A stretch of DNA of 64,000 bases, from assembly GCF_004117075.1 (NCBI RefSeq), contig NZ_CP026721.1:186001-250000 (forward strand). The letters are read 5' to 3'. This document shows, one piece after another, positions 34,644 to 44,507 of the stretch (its first letter is position 1; the number at the start of each line of letters is the position of its first letter). The notes beneath the pieces were generated by a model that saw only the letters and a list, made by a program, of their open reading frames with translations, ran no database searches and had not been told where the DNA came from. Origin of the DNA: Fervidobacterium changbaicum (GTDB lineage Bacteria > Thermotogota > Thermotogae > Thermotogales > Fervidobacteriaceae). Position numbers and translations under genes: made by a program.

Positions 34644-35705
34644 TTACCTCCCGAGTTTAGATTTCAATGCTTGGAGTATTTCATCAGGTGTTGGGACAAC
34701 TCCTCCAAGCCTGCCGTAATATTCAACAGGTGCATGGTCCTTAACTGCGAGCTTAACATCTTCCAACATCTGTCCCATGTTCATTTCAACGTCGAAAATT
34801 AACTTTTTACCCTTTGCTATTTCTTCTAATCTTTCATACGGGAATGGCCAGAGTGTAATTGGTCTGAAAAGTCCCACTTTAATTCCTTCTCTTCTTGCCT
34901 GTTCAACGACGCTCTTTGCAATCCTTGCTACCGTTCCAAACGCTGTAATAACTATTTCTGCATCATCCAATTTGTACTCTTCCCATCTCTTTTCCTTTGC
35001 TTCAATCCTCTTGAACTTCTCAACAAGTTCGAGGTTCATCTTTTCAAGCACGTAAGGATCTATGTCGAACGATACAACTATGTGTTTCTCTCTACCATCC
35101 GCACCTGTCAAAGCCCAGCTCTCGTGCTTTGGTAACGTGTTTAAATCTCTGAATTCAGGGAACGTAACAGGTTCCATCATTTGACCAATAACGCCATCAG
35201 CTATTATCAATACAGGATTTCTGTACTCATCAGCTAAATCGAAAGCAAGATAAGTAAGGTCAACGGCTTCCTGAACTGTTGAAGGAGCGAGCACAATGAG
35301 CTTGTAGTCGCCGTGGCCTCCACCTTTCGTTGCCTGCCAATAGTCGCCTTGCGATGGTTGAATATCACCGAGCCCGGGTCCACCACGTACAACGTTGACA
35401 AGAACTGCCGGTAACTGCGCACAAGCCATGTAAGAAACGCCTTCTTGCATCAAACTAAAACCTGGAGAGGAAGTCGAGGTCATTACTCTCGTACCTGTAC
35501 ATGCCGCACCATATACCATGTTGATTGTTGCTACTTCACTCTCTGTTTGGAGGAATGTTCCTCCAACTTCTGGCATTCTCTTGGACATATACTCTGGCAA
35601 TTCGTTTTGCGGTGTTATTGGATAACCAAAGAACAAACGACAACCAGCTCTAACAGCAGCTTCGCCTATTGCTTCTGTTCCTTTTACTAAAACTCTTTCA
35701 CTCAT
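34644..35705 (-). CDS. vorB: 2-oxoacid:ferredoxin oxidoreductase, alpha subunit (VorB/KorA type)
   Basis: A 353-residue alpha subunit. The TPP-proximal N-terminal domain reads [33 protein letters not shown], with [39 protein letters not shown] and [28 protein letters not shown]. These blocks are closest to 3-methyl-2-oxobutanoate (2-ketoisovalerate) oxidoreductases as I know them. The linked phosphotransacylase and butyrate kinases support branched-chain 2-oxoacids as substrate. ATG 35705 is 19 bp after the ferredoxin gene. Confidence 0.92.
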   Translation of the reverse strand: MSERVLVKGTEAIGEAAVRAGCRLFFGYPITPQNELPEYMSKRMPEVGGTFLQTESEVATINMVYGAACTGTRVMTSTSSPGFSLMQEGVSYMACAQLPAVLVNVVRGGPGLGDIQPSQGDYWQATKGGGHGDYKLIVLAPSTVQEAVDLTYLAFDLADEYRNPVLIIADGVIGQMMEPVTFPEFRDLNTLPKHESWALTGADGREKHIVVSFDIDPYVLEKMNLELVEKFKRIEAKEKRWEEYKLDDAEIVITAFGTVARIAKSVVEQARREGIKVGLFRPITLWPFPYERLEEIAKGKKLIFDVEMNMGQMLEDVKLAVKDHAPVEYYGRLGGVVPTPDEILQALKSKLGR

Positions 35706-35723
35706 CAGTCTTCCCTCCTCAAA

Positions 35724-35954
35724 TTATGCGCTCTCTACTTCACGGTAGACTGTAATACATACATCGGGACACATGTTATAGCAAAAACCACAGGCGATAC
35801 ATTTTTCAACATGTTTAGGTTCAGCTGGATGGTAACCCTTTGAATTGAACGTATCACTGAACTCGATAACTTTCATCGGACAAACGCTGATACATAATCC
35901 GCAACCTTTGCACCTTTCTTGATCGATCTCTATCCTACCTTTGACCTTTGGCAT
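35724..35954 (-). CDS. Two-[4Fe-4S] ferredoxin-like delta subunit of the 2-oxoacid oxidoreductase
   Basis: A 76-residue dicluster ferredoxin with two CxxCxxCxxxCP motifs: CKGCGLCISVCP (about 15-26) and CIACGFCYNMCP (about 50-61). It passes electrons from the TPP subunit to external ferredoxin. ATG 35954 (MPKVKG) is preferred to ATG 35960, because the AAAGGAGG site abuts the earlier ATG. First of the four oxidoreductase subunits in transcription order. Confidence 0.93.
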   Translation of the reverse strand: MPKVKGRIEIDQERCKGCGLCISVCPMKVIEFSDTFNSKGYHPAEPKHVEKCIACGFCYNMCPDVCITVYREVESA

Positions 35955-35992
35955 ACGCATCCTCCTTTGCGAAAAAATGAATTCAAAAAATT

Positions 35993-36637
35993 TTATAATT
36001 CCATTTTCATGAATCGACGAATCCTAAACACCGGATATCTAAAATCATTTTCGCTGATAAAATCTGGAACAACGGTCCACTTTACAGGAACTTCTATGAT
36101 TTCTGAAACCTTTGAGATTATCTCTTCCCCTTTTCTAATCAAATCTGGTGTTGTTTCATAAGACAGGTTTGCGTTGTTTATGAGATAGTCCACCTTAATT
36201 CTCGCAACCCTGCGCAATTGTTCGTATGCTCTAATTATCCCGTCCACTGTTGAAGAGAAAGGCCTTGCAATATTCACAACCATACTTATTTCCGAGTCAC
36301 CAAGATATGGTTTCAAGTAACCAAGTACGACAATCCCGTTTTCTTCACCACCAACATCAATGACTGTCCTGAAATCGGGATTTAAAAGATACCCAATTGC
36401 ACCACCGGTGATAATTGGTAAGTCTGCGTTCCTTAATGCCCCTTTAGGGTAAACTGTCACCAATCCGGCATTTTCGAGTTCTTCAGCAACATCTCTTGTT
36501 CTGTAGTACGGGGAGATTATATCTCCGTCGATAATTGCCACTTTATCGTGCTCTTCCTTTAGTTTCAGTGCCCAATTAATCGCCACCTCAGTCTTACCGC
36601 TCCCAAACAAACCTATGAATGCATAATTCTTTGCCAT
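35993..36637 (-). CDS. P-loop ATPase of unknown role, in the 2-oxoacid oxidoreductase operon
   Basis: A 214-residue nucleotide-binding protein. It opens with a Walker A-type YAFIGLFGSGKTEVAINWA, then VAIIDGDIISPYYRTRD and FRTVIDVGGEENGIVVLGYL, which look like the switch and Walker B regions of the MinD/Mrp/CooC-like SIMIBI class. The pattern suggests a maturation or metal-insertion ATPase for the adjacent iron-sulphur enzyme, but no family name is certain. It is separated from both neighbours by short gaps and is evidently co-transcribed. Confidence 0.72.
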   Translation of the reverse strand: MAKNYAFIGLFGSGKTEVAINWALKLKEEHDKVAIIDGDIISPYYRTRDVAEELENAGLVTVYPKGALRNADLPIITGGAIGYLLNPDFRTVIDVGGEENGIVVLGYLKPYLGDSEISMVVNIARPFSSTVDGIIRAYEQLRRVARIKVDYLINNANLSYETTPDLIRKGEEIISKVSEIIEVPVKWTVVPDFISENDFRYPVFRIRRFMKMEL

Positions 36638-36657
36638 TCGGTTTACTTCCTTTCTTG

Positions 36658-37746
<1,089 letters not shown>

Positions 37747-37777
37747 CTACACCACCTATCTTCTTGAAGGTTGAGCA

Positions 37778-38668
37778 TCATTCACTCATCAAGCATGTTA
37801 ACGCTAGTGACAGCAACTTTGTTTCGTCGCTATCAGCCCTCGATGTAAGTGCAACAGGGCACTTTGCACCAATGATCGCAGAAGCAACCTTTGCTCCGGC
37901 AAGAAAGACCATAGCTTTGTAGAAGATGTTTCCGGCTTCAATGTCTGGCATAATCAGAATATCGGCATCTCCGGCAACCGAACTAACTAAACCTTTATGC
38001 TCAGCGGCTTCTTTTGACACCGCATTATCCAACGCGAAAGGCCCGTCCACAATACAGTTCTTTATCTGTCCTCTTTCGTTCATTTTCGCGAGTAATGCAG
38101 CATGCACTGTAGCTTCCATCTTTGGATTAACAACCTCAATTGCTCCTAATATCGCTACCTTGGGCTTTTCCACACCAACTGCTTTTCTTGCAACAAGAAC
38201 CGCATTTTCTATAAGATGCACCTTTTGTTCCAAATCAGGCGCAATTGTCATACCTGCGTCCGTAACTATCAATAGCTTGTGGTACAGTGGTGTTTCAAAA
38301 ATACTAACAAGAGACATCGTTCTACCAGTTTTCAGGTTGTATTCATCCTTCAAAACTGCCTTCATCAAATCCCCTGTTTTAATATTTCCCTTCATTACAA
38401 AGTGTGCTTTACCCTCAACAACAGCTTTGACAGCGTCATCAGCTGGATTCTTGGAATCGACTATTTCAAAATCCTTGAGGCTGACTCCAGCTTTTTCAGC
38501 GTGAAGCTCAATTTTCTTTACATCGCCGAATAAAATCGCATCGACGATACCTTCTTTTCTTGCCATATCAACAGCTCTCAGCACAACATCGTCATCCGCA
38601 GCCGCAACAGCAACAACCTTTTTACCTATGCTCCTTGCTTTATCCAAAAGTTCGTAAAGTTTCTTCAT
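37778..38668 (-). CDS. ptb: Phosphate butyryltransferase (phosphotransacylase family)
   Basis: A 296-residue enzyme that exchanges CoA for phosphate on butyryl or branched acyl groups. Diagnostic segments are KKVVAVAAADDDVVLRAVDMARKEGI, VMKGNIKTGDLMKAVL, VSIFETPLYHKLLIVTDAGMTIAPDLEQK and VDGPFALDNAVS. The C-terminal SRADSDETKLLSLALTC also fits the Ptb/Pta family. It is flanked on both sides by butyrate kinase genes; together they convert acyl-CoA to acid and ATP. Confidence 0.93.
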   Translation of the reverse strand: MKKLYELLDKARSIGKKVVAVAAADDDVVLRAVDMARKEGIVDAILFGDVKKIELHAEKAGVSLKDFEIVDSKNPADDAVKAVVEGKAHFVMKGNIKTGDLMKAVLKDEYNLKTGRTMSLVSIFETPLYHKLLIVTDAGMTIAPDLEQKVHLIENAVLVARKAVGVEKPKVAILGAIEVVNPKMEATVHAALLAKMNERGQIKNCIVDGPFALDNAVSKEAAEHKGLVSSVAGDADILIMPDIEAGNIFYKAMVFLAGAKVASAIIGAKCPVALTSRADSDETKLLSLALTCLMSE

Positions 38669-38671
38669 TTA

Positions 38672-39748
38672 TCACACCTCCTGAGCTTTCCAAACCTTGG
38701 GTTGTTCAACACCAGTCAGTACCCTGAGTGCACCGTAGGCAAGTGCTTCCATTTCCATCTCACCGGGAACGACGAAGATCGGACCGAATTTGAAAATATA
38801 CGACTTAATCATGTCAACAAACTTTTCGCTAAAAGCCATACCACCGGTGAGTACTATTGCATCAACTTTACCTTTAAGAACCACACACATAGCACCAATT
38901 TCTTGTGCAATCTGATAAGCCATAGCTTCTATCACTTCAAGTGCCTTTGGATCACTCTCTCCCATTTTAAACGCTTCTCTTAAATCGTTTGTTCCAAGGT
39001 AAGCTACTAAACCTCCCTTGCCAACGAACATCTTCTTTAGCTGGTCTTTGGTGTATTGACCTGAGTAGCACAATTTAACAACGTCACCAACCGGCAATTC
39101 TCCAGTCCTTTCAACGCTAAATGGACCTTCGTCGTTTGCGTTGTTCACATCGATCATTCTTCCCTTTTCGAAAGGAGCGACCGATATCCCACTGCCAAGG
39201 TGTGCAATAACCATGTTCAGTTCTTCAAACCTTTTTCCAAGTTCTTCTGAGATCCTAATACCCACAGCTCGCATATTGGATATATGCGAAAGACTTTTTC
39301 TTTCTATGTCCTTGATGCCAGATAATCGGGCTTCCGGTATCATCTCATCAACGCTTACAGGATCTGTGATATAAACTGGTATATTTTTGGATGCTCGTCT
39401 TGCCAATTCATAGCCTATAACCGCCGCTAAGTTTGAAGCGTGTTGAACTTTTGTTTTGTTGGTCAGATAATCTACCATATACTCATCAACAACGTAAGTT
39501 CCACTTTCAACTGGTGGAAGAATACCTCCGCGTGCTGCTATAGCATCGAAGTGCTCAATCGACAGATTGTGCTTTTTCAAAAATTCCTCTACGGCGTTTG
39601 CGCGCATTTCTTTTTGATCCATTATTGATGGATACTTATCGAGCTCTTCGACTGTGTGTTGAAGGGTTTCTTGTATTATCTTTTGCTTATCCTCGAACAC
39701 CGCTACTTTTGTACTTGTTGCACCAGGATTGATAACGAGAATTTTCAT
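38672..39748 (-). CDS. buk: Butyrate kinase (copy 2)
   Basis: A 358-residue paralogue of the other kinase in this operon. It has [76 protein letters not shown] and [18 protein letters not shown]. The differences around the substrate loop (for example SGISVAPF against GGISIGAH) suggest different chain preference. It lies between the aminotransferase (1 bp gap) and ptb (3 bp gap), so the expression of all three is tied. Confidence 0.93.
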   Translation of the reverse strand: MKILVINPGATSTKVAVFEDKQKIIQETLQHTVEELDKYPSIMDQKEMRANAVEEFLKKHNLSIEHFDAIAARGGILPPVESGTYVVDEYMVDYLTNKTKVQHASNLAAVIGYELARRASKNIPVYITDPVSVDEMIPEARLSGIKDIERKSLSHISNMRAVGIRISEELGKRFEELNMVIAHLGSGISVAPFEKGRMIDVNNANDEGPFSVERTGELPVGDVVKLCYSGQYTKDQLKKMFVGKGGLVAYLGTNDLREAFKMGESDPKALEVIEAMAYQIAQEIGAMCVVLKGKVDAIVLTGGMAFSEKFVDMIKSYIFKFGPIFVVPGEMEMEALAYGALRVLTGVEQPKVWKAQEV

Positions 39749-39749
39749 A

Positions 39750-40985
39750 CTATATCAACCCTTTCTTCTTCCCATATTCAACAACAACTTCTTTTAGTCT
39801 CTTGACGCCTTCAATAATTTTCTCTTCTGGCGGTAAGCAGAATGAGAGTCTCATAGAAGAACTTATACTATCATCCACGGTAAATGCTTGACCTGGGATA
39901 TAGTAGATCTTCTTTTCCTTTGCTGTCTCGAACATTTCCATCGTATCGTAACCTTCAGGCAGCGTAAACCATACGAAAAGTCCACCCTGCGGATTTACCC
40001 ACTTTGCGCCTTTCATATCGGCGAATTCCTCTTCGAGTGCTTTTATCATTGTGTTCTTCTTCTTTCTGTACAATTCGATTCCTGGTTTTAAGTACTCAAG
40101 TAAATCGTATCTTTCTAAGAATCTTGCTGCTATCCTCTGGTTTAAGCTCGGGCTACACAAATCAGCCGCCTGTTTGGCAAGAGTTGCTTTTCTGACAATG
40201 TCAGCTCTACCAACTATTACTCCTATTCTTAAGCCTGGTGTGAGGATTTTGCTGAACGTATTGAGCAAAACAACTCTATCGGGCCCTCCTAATTTATAAA
40301 GTGATGGCAAATGTTCACCTTCAAATCTTAGAAGGCCATACGGGTCATCTTCAAGAATAAGAATGTCGTATCTCTCTGCTATTTCAATTAGTTTCTTTCT
40401 CTTCTCCAAGCTCATAGTTACGCCAGCTGGATTGTGGAAATTAGGAACAGAGTAGATGAACTTCACATTCTTTATCTTTCCTAATTTATCCAGTTCTTGA
40501 AGCTTTCTTTCCAAGTAGTCTACATCCATACCATCTTCTTGAAGCGGTACAGTTTCAAAATTTGTAAAGGTCATTCTGAAAGCACTTGCGGCGCCAAGGT
40601 ACACTGGAAATTCGACAAAACAGATGCTATCTTTGTCAAGAAAAATCCTTGCGATAAGGTCGAGTGCTTGTTGCGAGCCTGTTGTGAAAAGTAAGTTAGA
40701 CCTATCAAGGTTCGTTATTCCATAAATCCTCTCAAGAAGTTTAATCATTTGTTTGGCAAGCTCGTCGTCACCTTCGGTTGTATTGTATTGGAGAGTGTAC
40801 GCGTATTCTTTCTCAATTACCTCTTTGGCGATCTCAGCAAGTTCATGGCGCGGGAACGTGTTCGGGTCAGGGACTCCACCTCCGAACGATATAGAACCTG
40901 GAACAGAGGCATATTTGAGCAGTTCTCTAATCAAAGAAGACCTTAGGTTTCTTCCAACATCGGACAATATGCTTTCTAAATCCAT
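39750..40985 (-). CDS. PLP-dependent aminotransferase, fold type I (2-aminoadipate/branched-chain type)
   Basis: A 411-residue class I/II aminotransferase. ISFGGGVPDPNTFPRHEL, TLQYNTTEGDDELAKQM, the GSQQALDLIARIF block, PNFHNPAGVTM and the PLP-lysine segment LNTFSKILTPGLRIGVIVG are visible. It resembles LysN/MocR-like multi-substrate aminotransferases. Its place as first gene of the operon suggests it makes branched-chain or aromatic 2-oxoacids for the oxidoreductase. ATG 40985 (MDLESILSD) follows AAGGAGAG; upstream in-frame codons are basic and unlike the family. Confidence 0.9.
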   Translation of the reverse strand: MDLESILSDVGRNLRSSLIRELLKYASVPGSISFGGGVPDPNTFPRHELAEIAKEVIEKEYAYTLQYNTTEGDDELAKQMIKLLERIYGITNLDRSNLLFTTGSQQALDLIARIFLDKDSICFVEFPVYLGAASAFRMTFTNFETVPLQEDGMDVDYLERKLQELDKLGKIKNVKFIYSVPNFHNPAGVTMSLEKRKKLIEIAERYDILILEDDPYGLLRFEGEHLPSLYKLGGPDRVVLLNTFSKILTPGLRIGVIVGRADIVRKATLAKQAADLCSPSLNQRIAARFLERYDLLEYLKPGIELYRKKKNTMIKALEEEFADMKGAKWVNPQGGLFVWFTLPEGYDTMEMFETAKEKKIYYIPGQAFTVDDSISSSMRLSFCLPPEEKIIEGVKRLKEVVVEYGKKKGLI

Positions 40986-41079
40986 GACTCTCACTCTCCT
41001 TCTCATATTTTTGCAGATAACTCTTTGCACAAGGTTTCTCTTAACCCTTTGGAATAGTTTCAATTGTTGTTCCACTTAT

Positions 41080-41107
41080 ATATTAGCAACATTGTGCCAA
41101 AAGGCAA
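41080..41107 (-). promoter_or_regulatory. Possible promoter of the amino-acid fermentation operon
   Basis: On the minus strand TTGCCT (41102-41107), 16 bp and TAATAT (41080-41085), about 95 bp upstream of the aminotransferase ATG. Moderate match only. Confidence 0.4.
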
Positions 41108-41214
41108 AAGAAAGATAATACTGCATACTCACGTTATGAACAGATTAGTGGAGATTTTGCTTCAATTTCAACTTTGCAAATCATTGCATGAAAAAAATTG
41201 CACAATTAAGCCTG

Positions 41215-41244
41215 TTGTCAAATATACGTTCCAAGATGTAAAAT
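41215..41244 (+). promoter_or_regulatory. Possible promoter of the serine-synthesis genes
   Basis: TTGTCA (41215-41220), 18 bp and TAAAAT (41239-41244), about 90 bp before GTG 41336. The rest of the 350-bp divergent region between the two operons shows nothing else that I can assign. Confidence 0.35.
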
Positions 41245-41335
41245 ATTGGTGAATAAATTCTCATTTTAGCATAGGTTAGTCAGTGTAAGTTATAGACAAA
41301 AATTCCACACTAATATCGAAGAAGGAGGGATTTAT

Positions 41336-42478
41336 GTGGTAAAAAAGTATTTATTGTTATCACCTGGTCCAACGCCAGTTCCTCACGAAATATTACTCGA
41401 AGGTGCGAAGGAAACCATTCACCACAGAACACCTGAGTTTGTTAAGATTCTTGAAGAAACTATCGAACTGACAAAGTACGTTTTCCAAACGAAGCACGAT
41501 GTTTTCATTCTCACCGCTTCCGGAACAGGTGCACTTGAGACCGCAGTTGTCAACCTTGTGAATCCTGGTGAGAAAGCAATAATAGTCAACGCTGGTAAAT
41601 TCGGTGAAAGATGGGTATTAATCGCAAAAGCGTATGGTGTTGACGTTGTGGAAATCAAACTACCGTGGGGTAAAGCAGTAACACCAGAAATGATCGAAAA
41701 GGCAATGAAAGAGCATCCAGATGCAAAGGTCATTTTCACAACATACAGTGAAACATCCGCAGGTACAGTCATCGACCTCGAAAACATTGCCAAACTCACA
41801 AAAGACACAGATGTCATCCTTGTTACAGACGCAGTTAGTGGTCTTTTGGCCGAACCTCTTAAGATGGATGAATGGGGCGTAGACGTTGTAGTTTCTGGTG
41901 CACAGAAGGGTTGGATGCTCCCGCCAGGACTTGCTTTCATAGCTATAAACGACAAAGCTTATGCAAAAGTTGAAAAATGCACGAACAGCAGATTCTATTT
42001 TGACCTCAGAAAATACAAAAAGAGCTCACCAGACAACCCATGGACAACAGCAGTCAACCTAATTTACATGTTGAATAAAGCTGTTAAGATGCTCAAAGAA
42101 GAGGGAATTGAAAATGTCTGGGCAAGACATGCGCTTTATGGGGAAGCGACAAGAGCAGCAGTTAGAGCTCTTGGATTGACCTTCTTCTCAGAAAGACCTG
42201 GTAACGTCTTAACTGCAGTTAACTCACCCGAGGGAATCCCATCAAGCAAATTGACGAAACTCATGAGGGATAAGTACGGTGTTACCATAGCAGCCGGTCA
42301 AGAACCAATGAAGGACGAGATATTCAGAATTTCTCATCTTGGATACCTTACTCCGTTCGATATAATCACCGGAATCACCGCTTTAGAGTTCGCTCTGAAA
42401 GAACTTGGATACAACGTTGAGCTTGGTAAAGGAGTTGTCGCTGCAGAAGAAGTTCTCTTCAAAGGGTTGGTGAAGTAA
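41336..42478 (+). CDS. Class V aminotransferase (serine-pyruvate / phosphoserine type)
   Basis: A 380-residue PLP enzyme of the alanine-glyoxylate/serine-pyruvate aminotransferase group. [67 protein letters not shown] and the PLP-lysine loop [17 protein letters not shown] are present. Since serA begins 2 bp later, it probably transaminates 3-phosphohydroxypyruvate to phosphoserine (the SerC role), although its class is not that of classical SerC. GTG 41336 follows AAGGAGGG. Confidence 0.88.
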   Translation: MVKKYLLLSPGPTPVPHEILLEGAKETIHHRTPEFVKILEETIELTKYVFQTKHDVFILTASGTGALETAVVNLVNPGEKAIIVNAGKFGERWVLIAKAYGVDVVEIKLPWGKAVTPEMIEKAMKEHPDAKVIFTTYSETSAGTVIDLENIAKLTKDTDVILVTDAVSGLLAEPLKMDEWGVDVVVSGAQKGWMLPPGLAFIAINDKAYAKVEKCTNSRFYFDLRKYKKSSPDNPWTTAVNLIYMLNKAVKMLKEEGIENVWARHALYGEATRAAVRALGLTFFSERPGNVLTAVNSPEGIPSSKLTKLMRDKYGVTIAAGQEPMKDEIFRISHLGYLTPFDIITGITALEFALKELGYNVELGKGVVAAEEVLFKGLVK

Positions 42479-42479
42479 G

Positions 42480-43388
42480 ATGAGGATACACATTAACGAT
42501 CCACTTGATAAACAAGCTACTGAAAAATTGAAGAGTGTCCCCGGAGTAGAAGTAACATCTGAACATCTAGAAAAAGAAGAACTTCTTAAAATCATGCCCG
42601 AAATAGAAGTACTAATTGTTAGAAGTGCAACGAAAGTCACAGCTGACATAATCGAAGCAGGTACAAAGCTTAAGATTATCGGACGCGCGGGAACAGGATT
42701 GGACAACATCGATGTAAAAGCAGCTGAAGGGAAAGGAATCAAAGTCATAAACACACCAGGTGCAAACAGCATTTCCGTAGCTGAATTAACAATCGGGCTT
42801 ATGATCGCCTGTTCAAGACACATCGCACGTGGGACAATTGACCTTAAAAACGGCAAATGGACGAAGAAGGAACTTGAAGGTCATGAGCTCTTTGGTAGGA
42901 CCGTCGGAATCATAGGATTTGGAAACATTGGTCGAGAAGTTGCAAAAAGATTGCTTGCATTCAACATGAACATCTTGGCTTACGATCCATTTGTTAAAGA
43001 AACCGATATGAACGTCAAGATGGTTGATCTAGATACACTCTATAAAGAAAGCGACTACATAACGATCCATGTTCCACTAACACCAGAGACAAAGTACCTA
43101 ATAAACAAAGAAACGATCTCAAAGATGAAAGACGGAGTAATAATCATCAACGCCGCTAGGGGCGGAATTATCGACGAAGCTGCACTGTACGAAGCCTTGG
43201 TTAATGGCAAGGTCTACGCAGCCGGGCTCGATGTATTCGAAGTAGAGCCTCCTACAGACGAACTCAGACAGAAACTGCTTGCCTTACCAAATGTTGTAGC
43301 AACTCCGCACATTGGTGCTTCCACATTTGAAGCGCAAGAGAGAGTTGGAATGCTACTCGTTGAAAGGCTTATAAAAGAAATCGCATAA
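42480..43388 (+). CDS. serA: D-3-phosphoglycerate dehydrogenase, short form
   Basis: First enzyme of serine synthesis, oxidising 3-phosphoglycerate with NAD. The 302 residues contain the D-2-hydroxyacid dehydrogenase signature GRTVGIIGFGNIGREVAKRLLAFNMNILAYDP, the VPLTPETKYLI block, NAARGGIIDE and the catalytic-His region PHIGASTFEAQE. No C-terminal ACT domain, so allosteric serine inhibition of the long form is not expected. Two-base gap to the aminotransferase; a terminator follows. Confidence 0.93.
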   Translation: MRIHINDPLDKQATEKLKSVPGVEVTSEHLEKEELLKIMPEIEVLIVRSATKVTADIIEAGTKLKIIGRAGTGLDNIDVKAAEGKGIKVINTPGANSISVAELTIGLMIACSRHIARGTIDLKNGKWTKKELEGHELFGRTVGIIGFGNIGREVAKRLLAFNMNILAYDPFVKETDMNVKMVDLDTLYKESDYITIHVPLTPETKYLINKETISKMKDGVIIINAARGGIIDEAALYEALVNGKVYAAGLDVFEVEPPTDELRQKLLALPNVVATPHIGASTFEAQERVGMLLVERLIKEIA

Positions 43389-43417
43389 GAATAGTTATCA
43401 GAAAATCACATATCTAG

Positions 43418-43442
43418 GGGAGCATGCGTGCTCCCTTTTTTT
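43418..43442 (+). terminator. Terminator after serA
   Basis: GGGAGCA and TGCTCCC with loop TGCG are followed by seven T residues. Confidence 0.92.
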
Positions 43443-43557
43443 GTTTTTCTGTATTTGTCAGTTTAATATTACGACTGATTAACATTTTAATTGCTATAGA
43501 ATTTAGCATGCGTATTCTGTTTTTCGTTATGTATAATCGCAACTACCGACTTTGTTA

Positions 43558-43584
43558 TTATCACTCTTGACAGTAGAGTGATAA
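43558..43584. promoter_or_regulatory. CIRCE-type operator (probable HrcA site) upstream of hsp20
   Basis: The inverted repeat TTATCACTC-N9-GAGTGATAA has perfect nine-base arms and the exact nine-base spacer of CIRCE, differing from the classical TTAGCACTC at one base per arm. It straddles the -35 box of the hsp20 promoter, so a bound repressor would block transcription. hrcA itself is not in the window. Confidence 0.8.
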
Positions 43585-43595
43585 TTCTGTATAAT
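43567..43595 (+). promoter_or_regulatory. Promoter of hsp20
   Basis: TTGACA (43567-43572), 17 bp, TATAAT (43590-43595): exact consensus. The -35 is the first six bases of the CIRCE spacer. Confidence 0.9.
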
Positions 43596-43644
43596 ATAAG
43601 TGGAATTCGGTAGAAATCCAACACGCTGAGCAGGGGGTGAGAGT

Positions 43645-44073
43645 ATGTTGGCAAGAAGAAACGACTTATTTGAACCATTCATGGAATTACAAAGAGAAGT
43701 TGACAGACTCTTCTCAGAATTCATGAAACCATTCAGAACAGATTTTGAATTCCTCCCAAAGGTAGACGCTTATGAAACAGAAGACAAGGTAGTTCTTGAA
43801 CTTGAAGTTCCTGGCGTTAAGAAGGACGAACTAAAAATCACAGTTGAAGACGGAATATTAAGAATTTCAGGAGAAAAGAAGGCTGAAAGAGACGAAAAAG
43901 GTAGGAACTACAGAATCGTCGAAAGAAGCTTTGGCAAATTTGAGAGATCGTTCTTGCTCCCAGACTATGTTGACGTACAAAACATCAAGGCAAAATACAA
44001 CGATGGTGTCTTGACAATAGAACTGCCAAAGAAGAAAGAAGAAAAACCAGCTCTCGAGGTAAAAGTCGAATAA
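43645..44073 (+). CDS. hsp20: Small heat-shock protein (Hsp20/alpha-crystallin family)
   Basis: A 142-residue ATP-independent holdase chaperone. After a short N-terminal region (FEPFMELQREVDRLFSEFMKPF) the alpha-crystallin domain spans about 38-130 (VDAYETEDKVVLELEVPGVKKDELKITVEDGILRISGEKK, and the GxLxL-like NDGVLTIELPKK). A short charged tail may hold the C-terminal anchoring motif in degenerate form. A consensus promoter overlapped by a CIRCE-type repeat implies heat-induced expression by HrcA release. Confidence 0.94.
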   Translation: MLARRNDLFEPFMELQREVDRLFSEFMKPFRTDFEFLPKVDAYETEDKVVLELEVPGVKKDELKITVEDGILRISGEKKAERDEKGRNYRIVERSFGKFERSFLLPDYVDVQNIKAKYNDGVLTIELPKKKEEKPALEVKVE

Positions 44074-44095
44074 CAGACTAGAGCTACATAAAGAA

Positions 44096-44134
44096 AGCGG
44101 GGTTCTTGCGAAAGCGAGAACCCTGCTTTTATTT
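44096..44134 (+). terminator. Terminator after hsp20
   Basis: AGCGGGGTTCTTGC and GCGAGAACCCTGCT pair around GAAA with an internal imperfection, followed by TTTATTTTTTT. Confidence 0.88.
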
Positions 44135-44507
44135 TTTTAGAACAGAGCGTAGAAATACTTTCCTAGGTTGAACTGTGCAAAAAATTGCAATTTGCTTAAA
44201 ATGATTGTTTTAATATGCTTTTTTGTTATCTGGCCACAAATGGCAGGTGAGCATTTGAACCTTTTTCTCCATACTAAGGTCAAAAGTATATTAGGGTTGA
44301 TTAGGAATTGCTTAGAATCCCCAATGTGCTTAAAACAATCCAAAGAACTTCGAAAACTTGTCGAAGTTCACTAGAAACAAGAAAGGATCTGTTTAAATCA
44401 AATTGTTGGAAATTACGGAGGGAGGTGTAAGAGGTGAGATTTACCTAAATGGAGTAACAACGTATTTAAGGAAAATCTAATCAACACAAAAAGGAGAAGG
44501 TGATTTT
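44135..44507. other. Non-coding interval between hsp20 and the barrel/VWA lipoprotein genes
   Basis: About 370 bp with no convincing gene. It contains a perfect eight-pair hairpin GAACTTCG/CGAAGTTC (44345-44369, nine-base loop) without a U-run, and a stretch with two ribosome-site-like tracts (GGAGGGAGG and AGAGGTGAG near 44418-44438) followed only by very short frames. It may be a leader or a small RNA; no known riboswitch was recognised. Confidence 0.3.

Noticed and set aside
37926-38504. 192-codon plus-strand frame opposite ptb
   Set aside because: Antisense shadow of a certain phosphotransacylase gene; no ribosome site or promoter.
44168-44374. 68-codon plus-strand frame in the gap after hsp20
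   Set aside because: No ribosome site, irregular composition and it spans the hairpin at 44,345-44,369; treated as non-coding.
44402-44480. Short frame from TTG in the same gap, giving a peptide that contains RGEIYLNGVTTYLRK
   Set aside because: Looks somewhat protein-like, but it has no correctly spaced ribosome site and only about 26 codons; could be a decayed fragment but cannot be supported.
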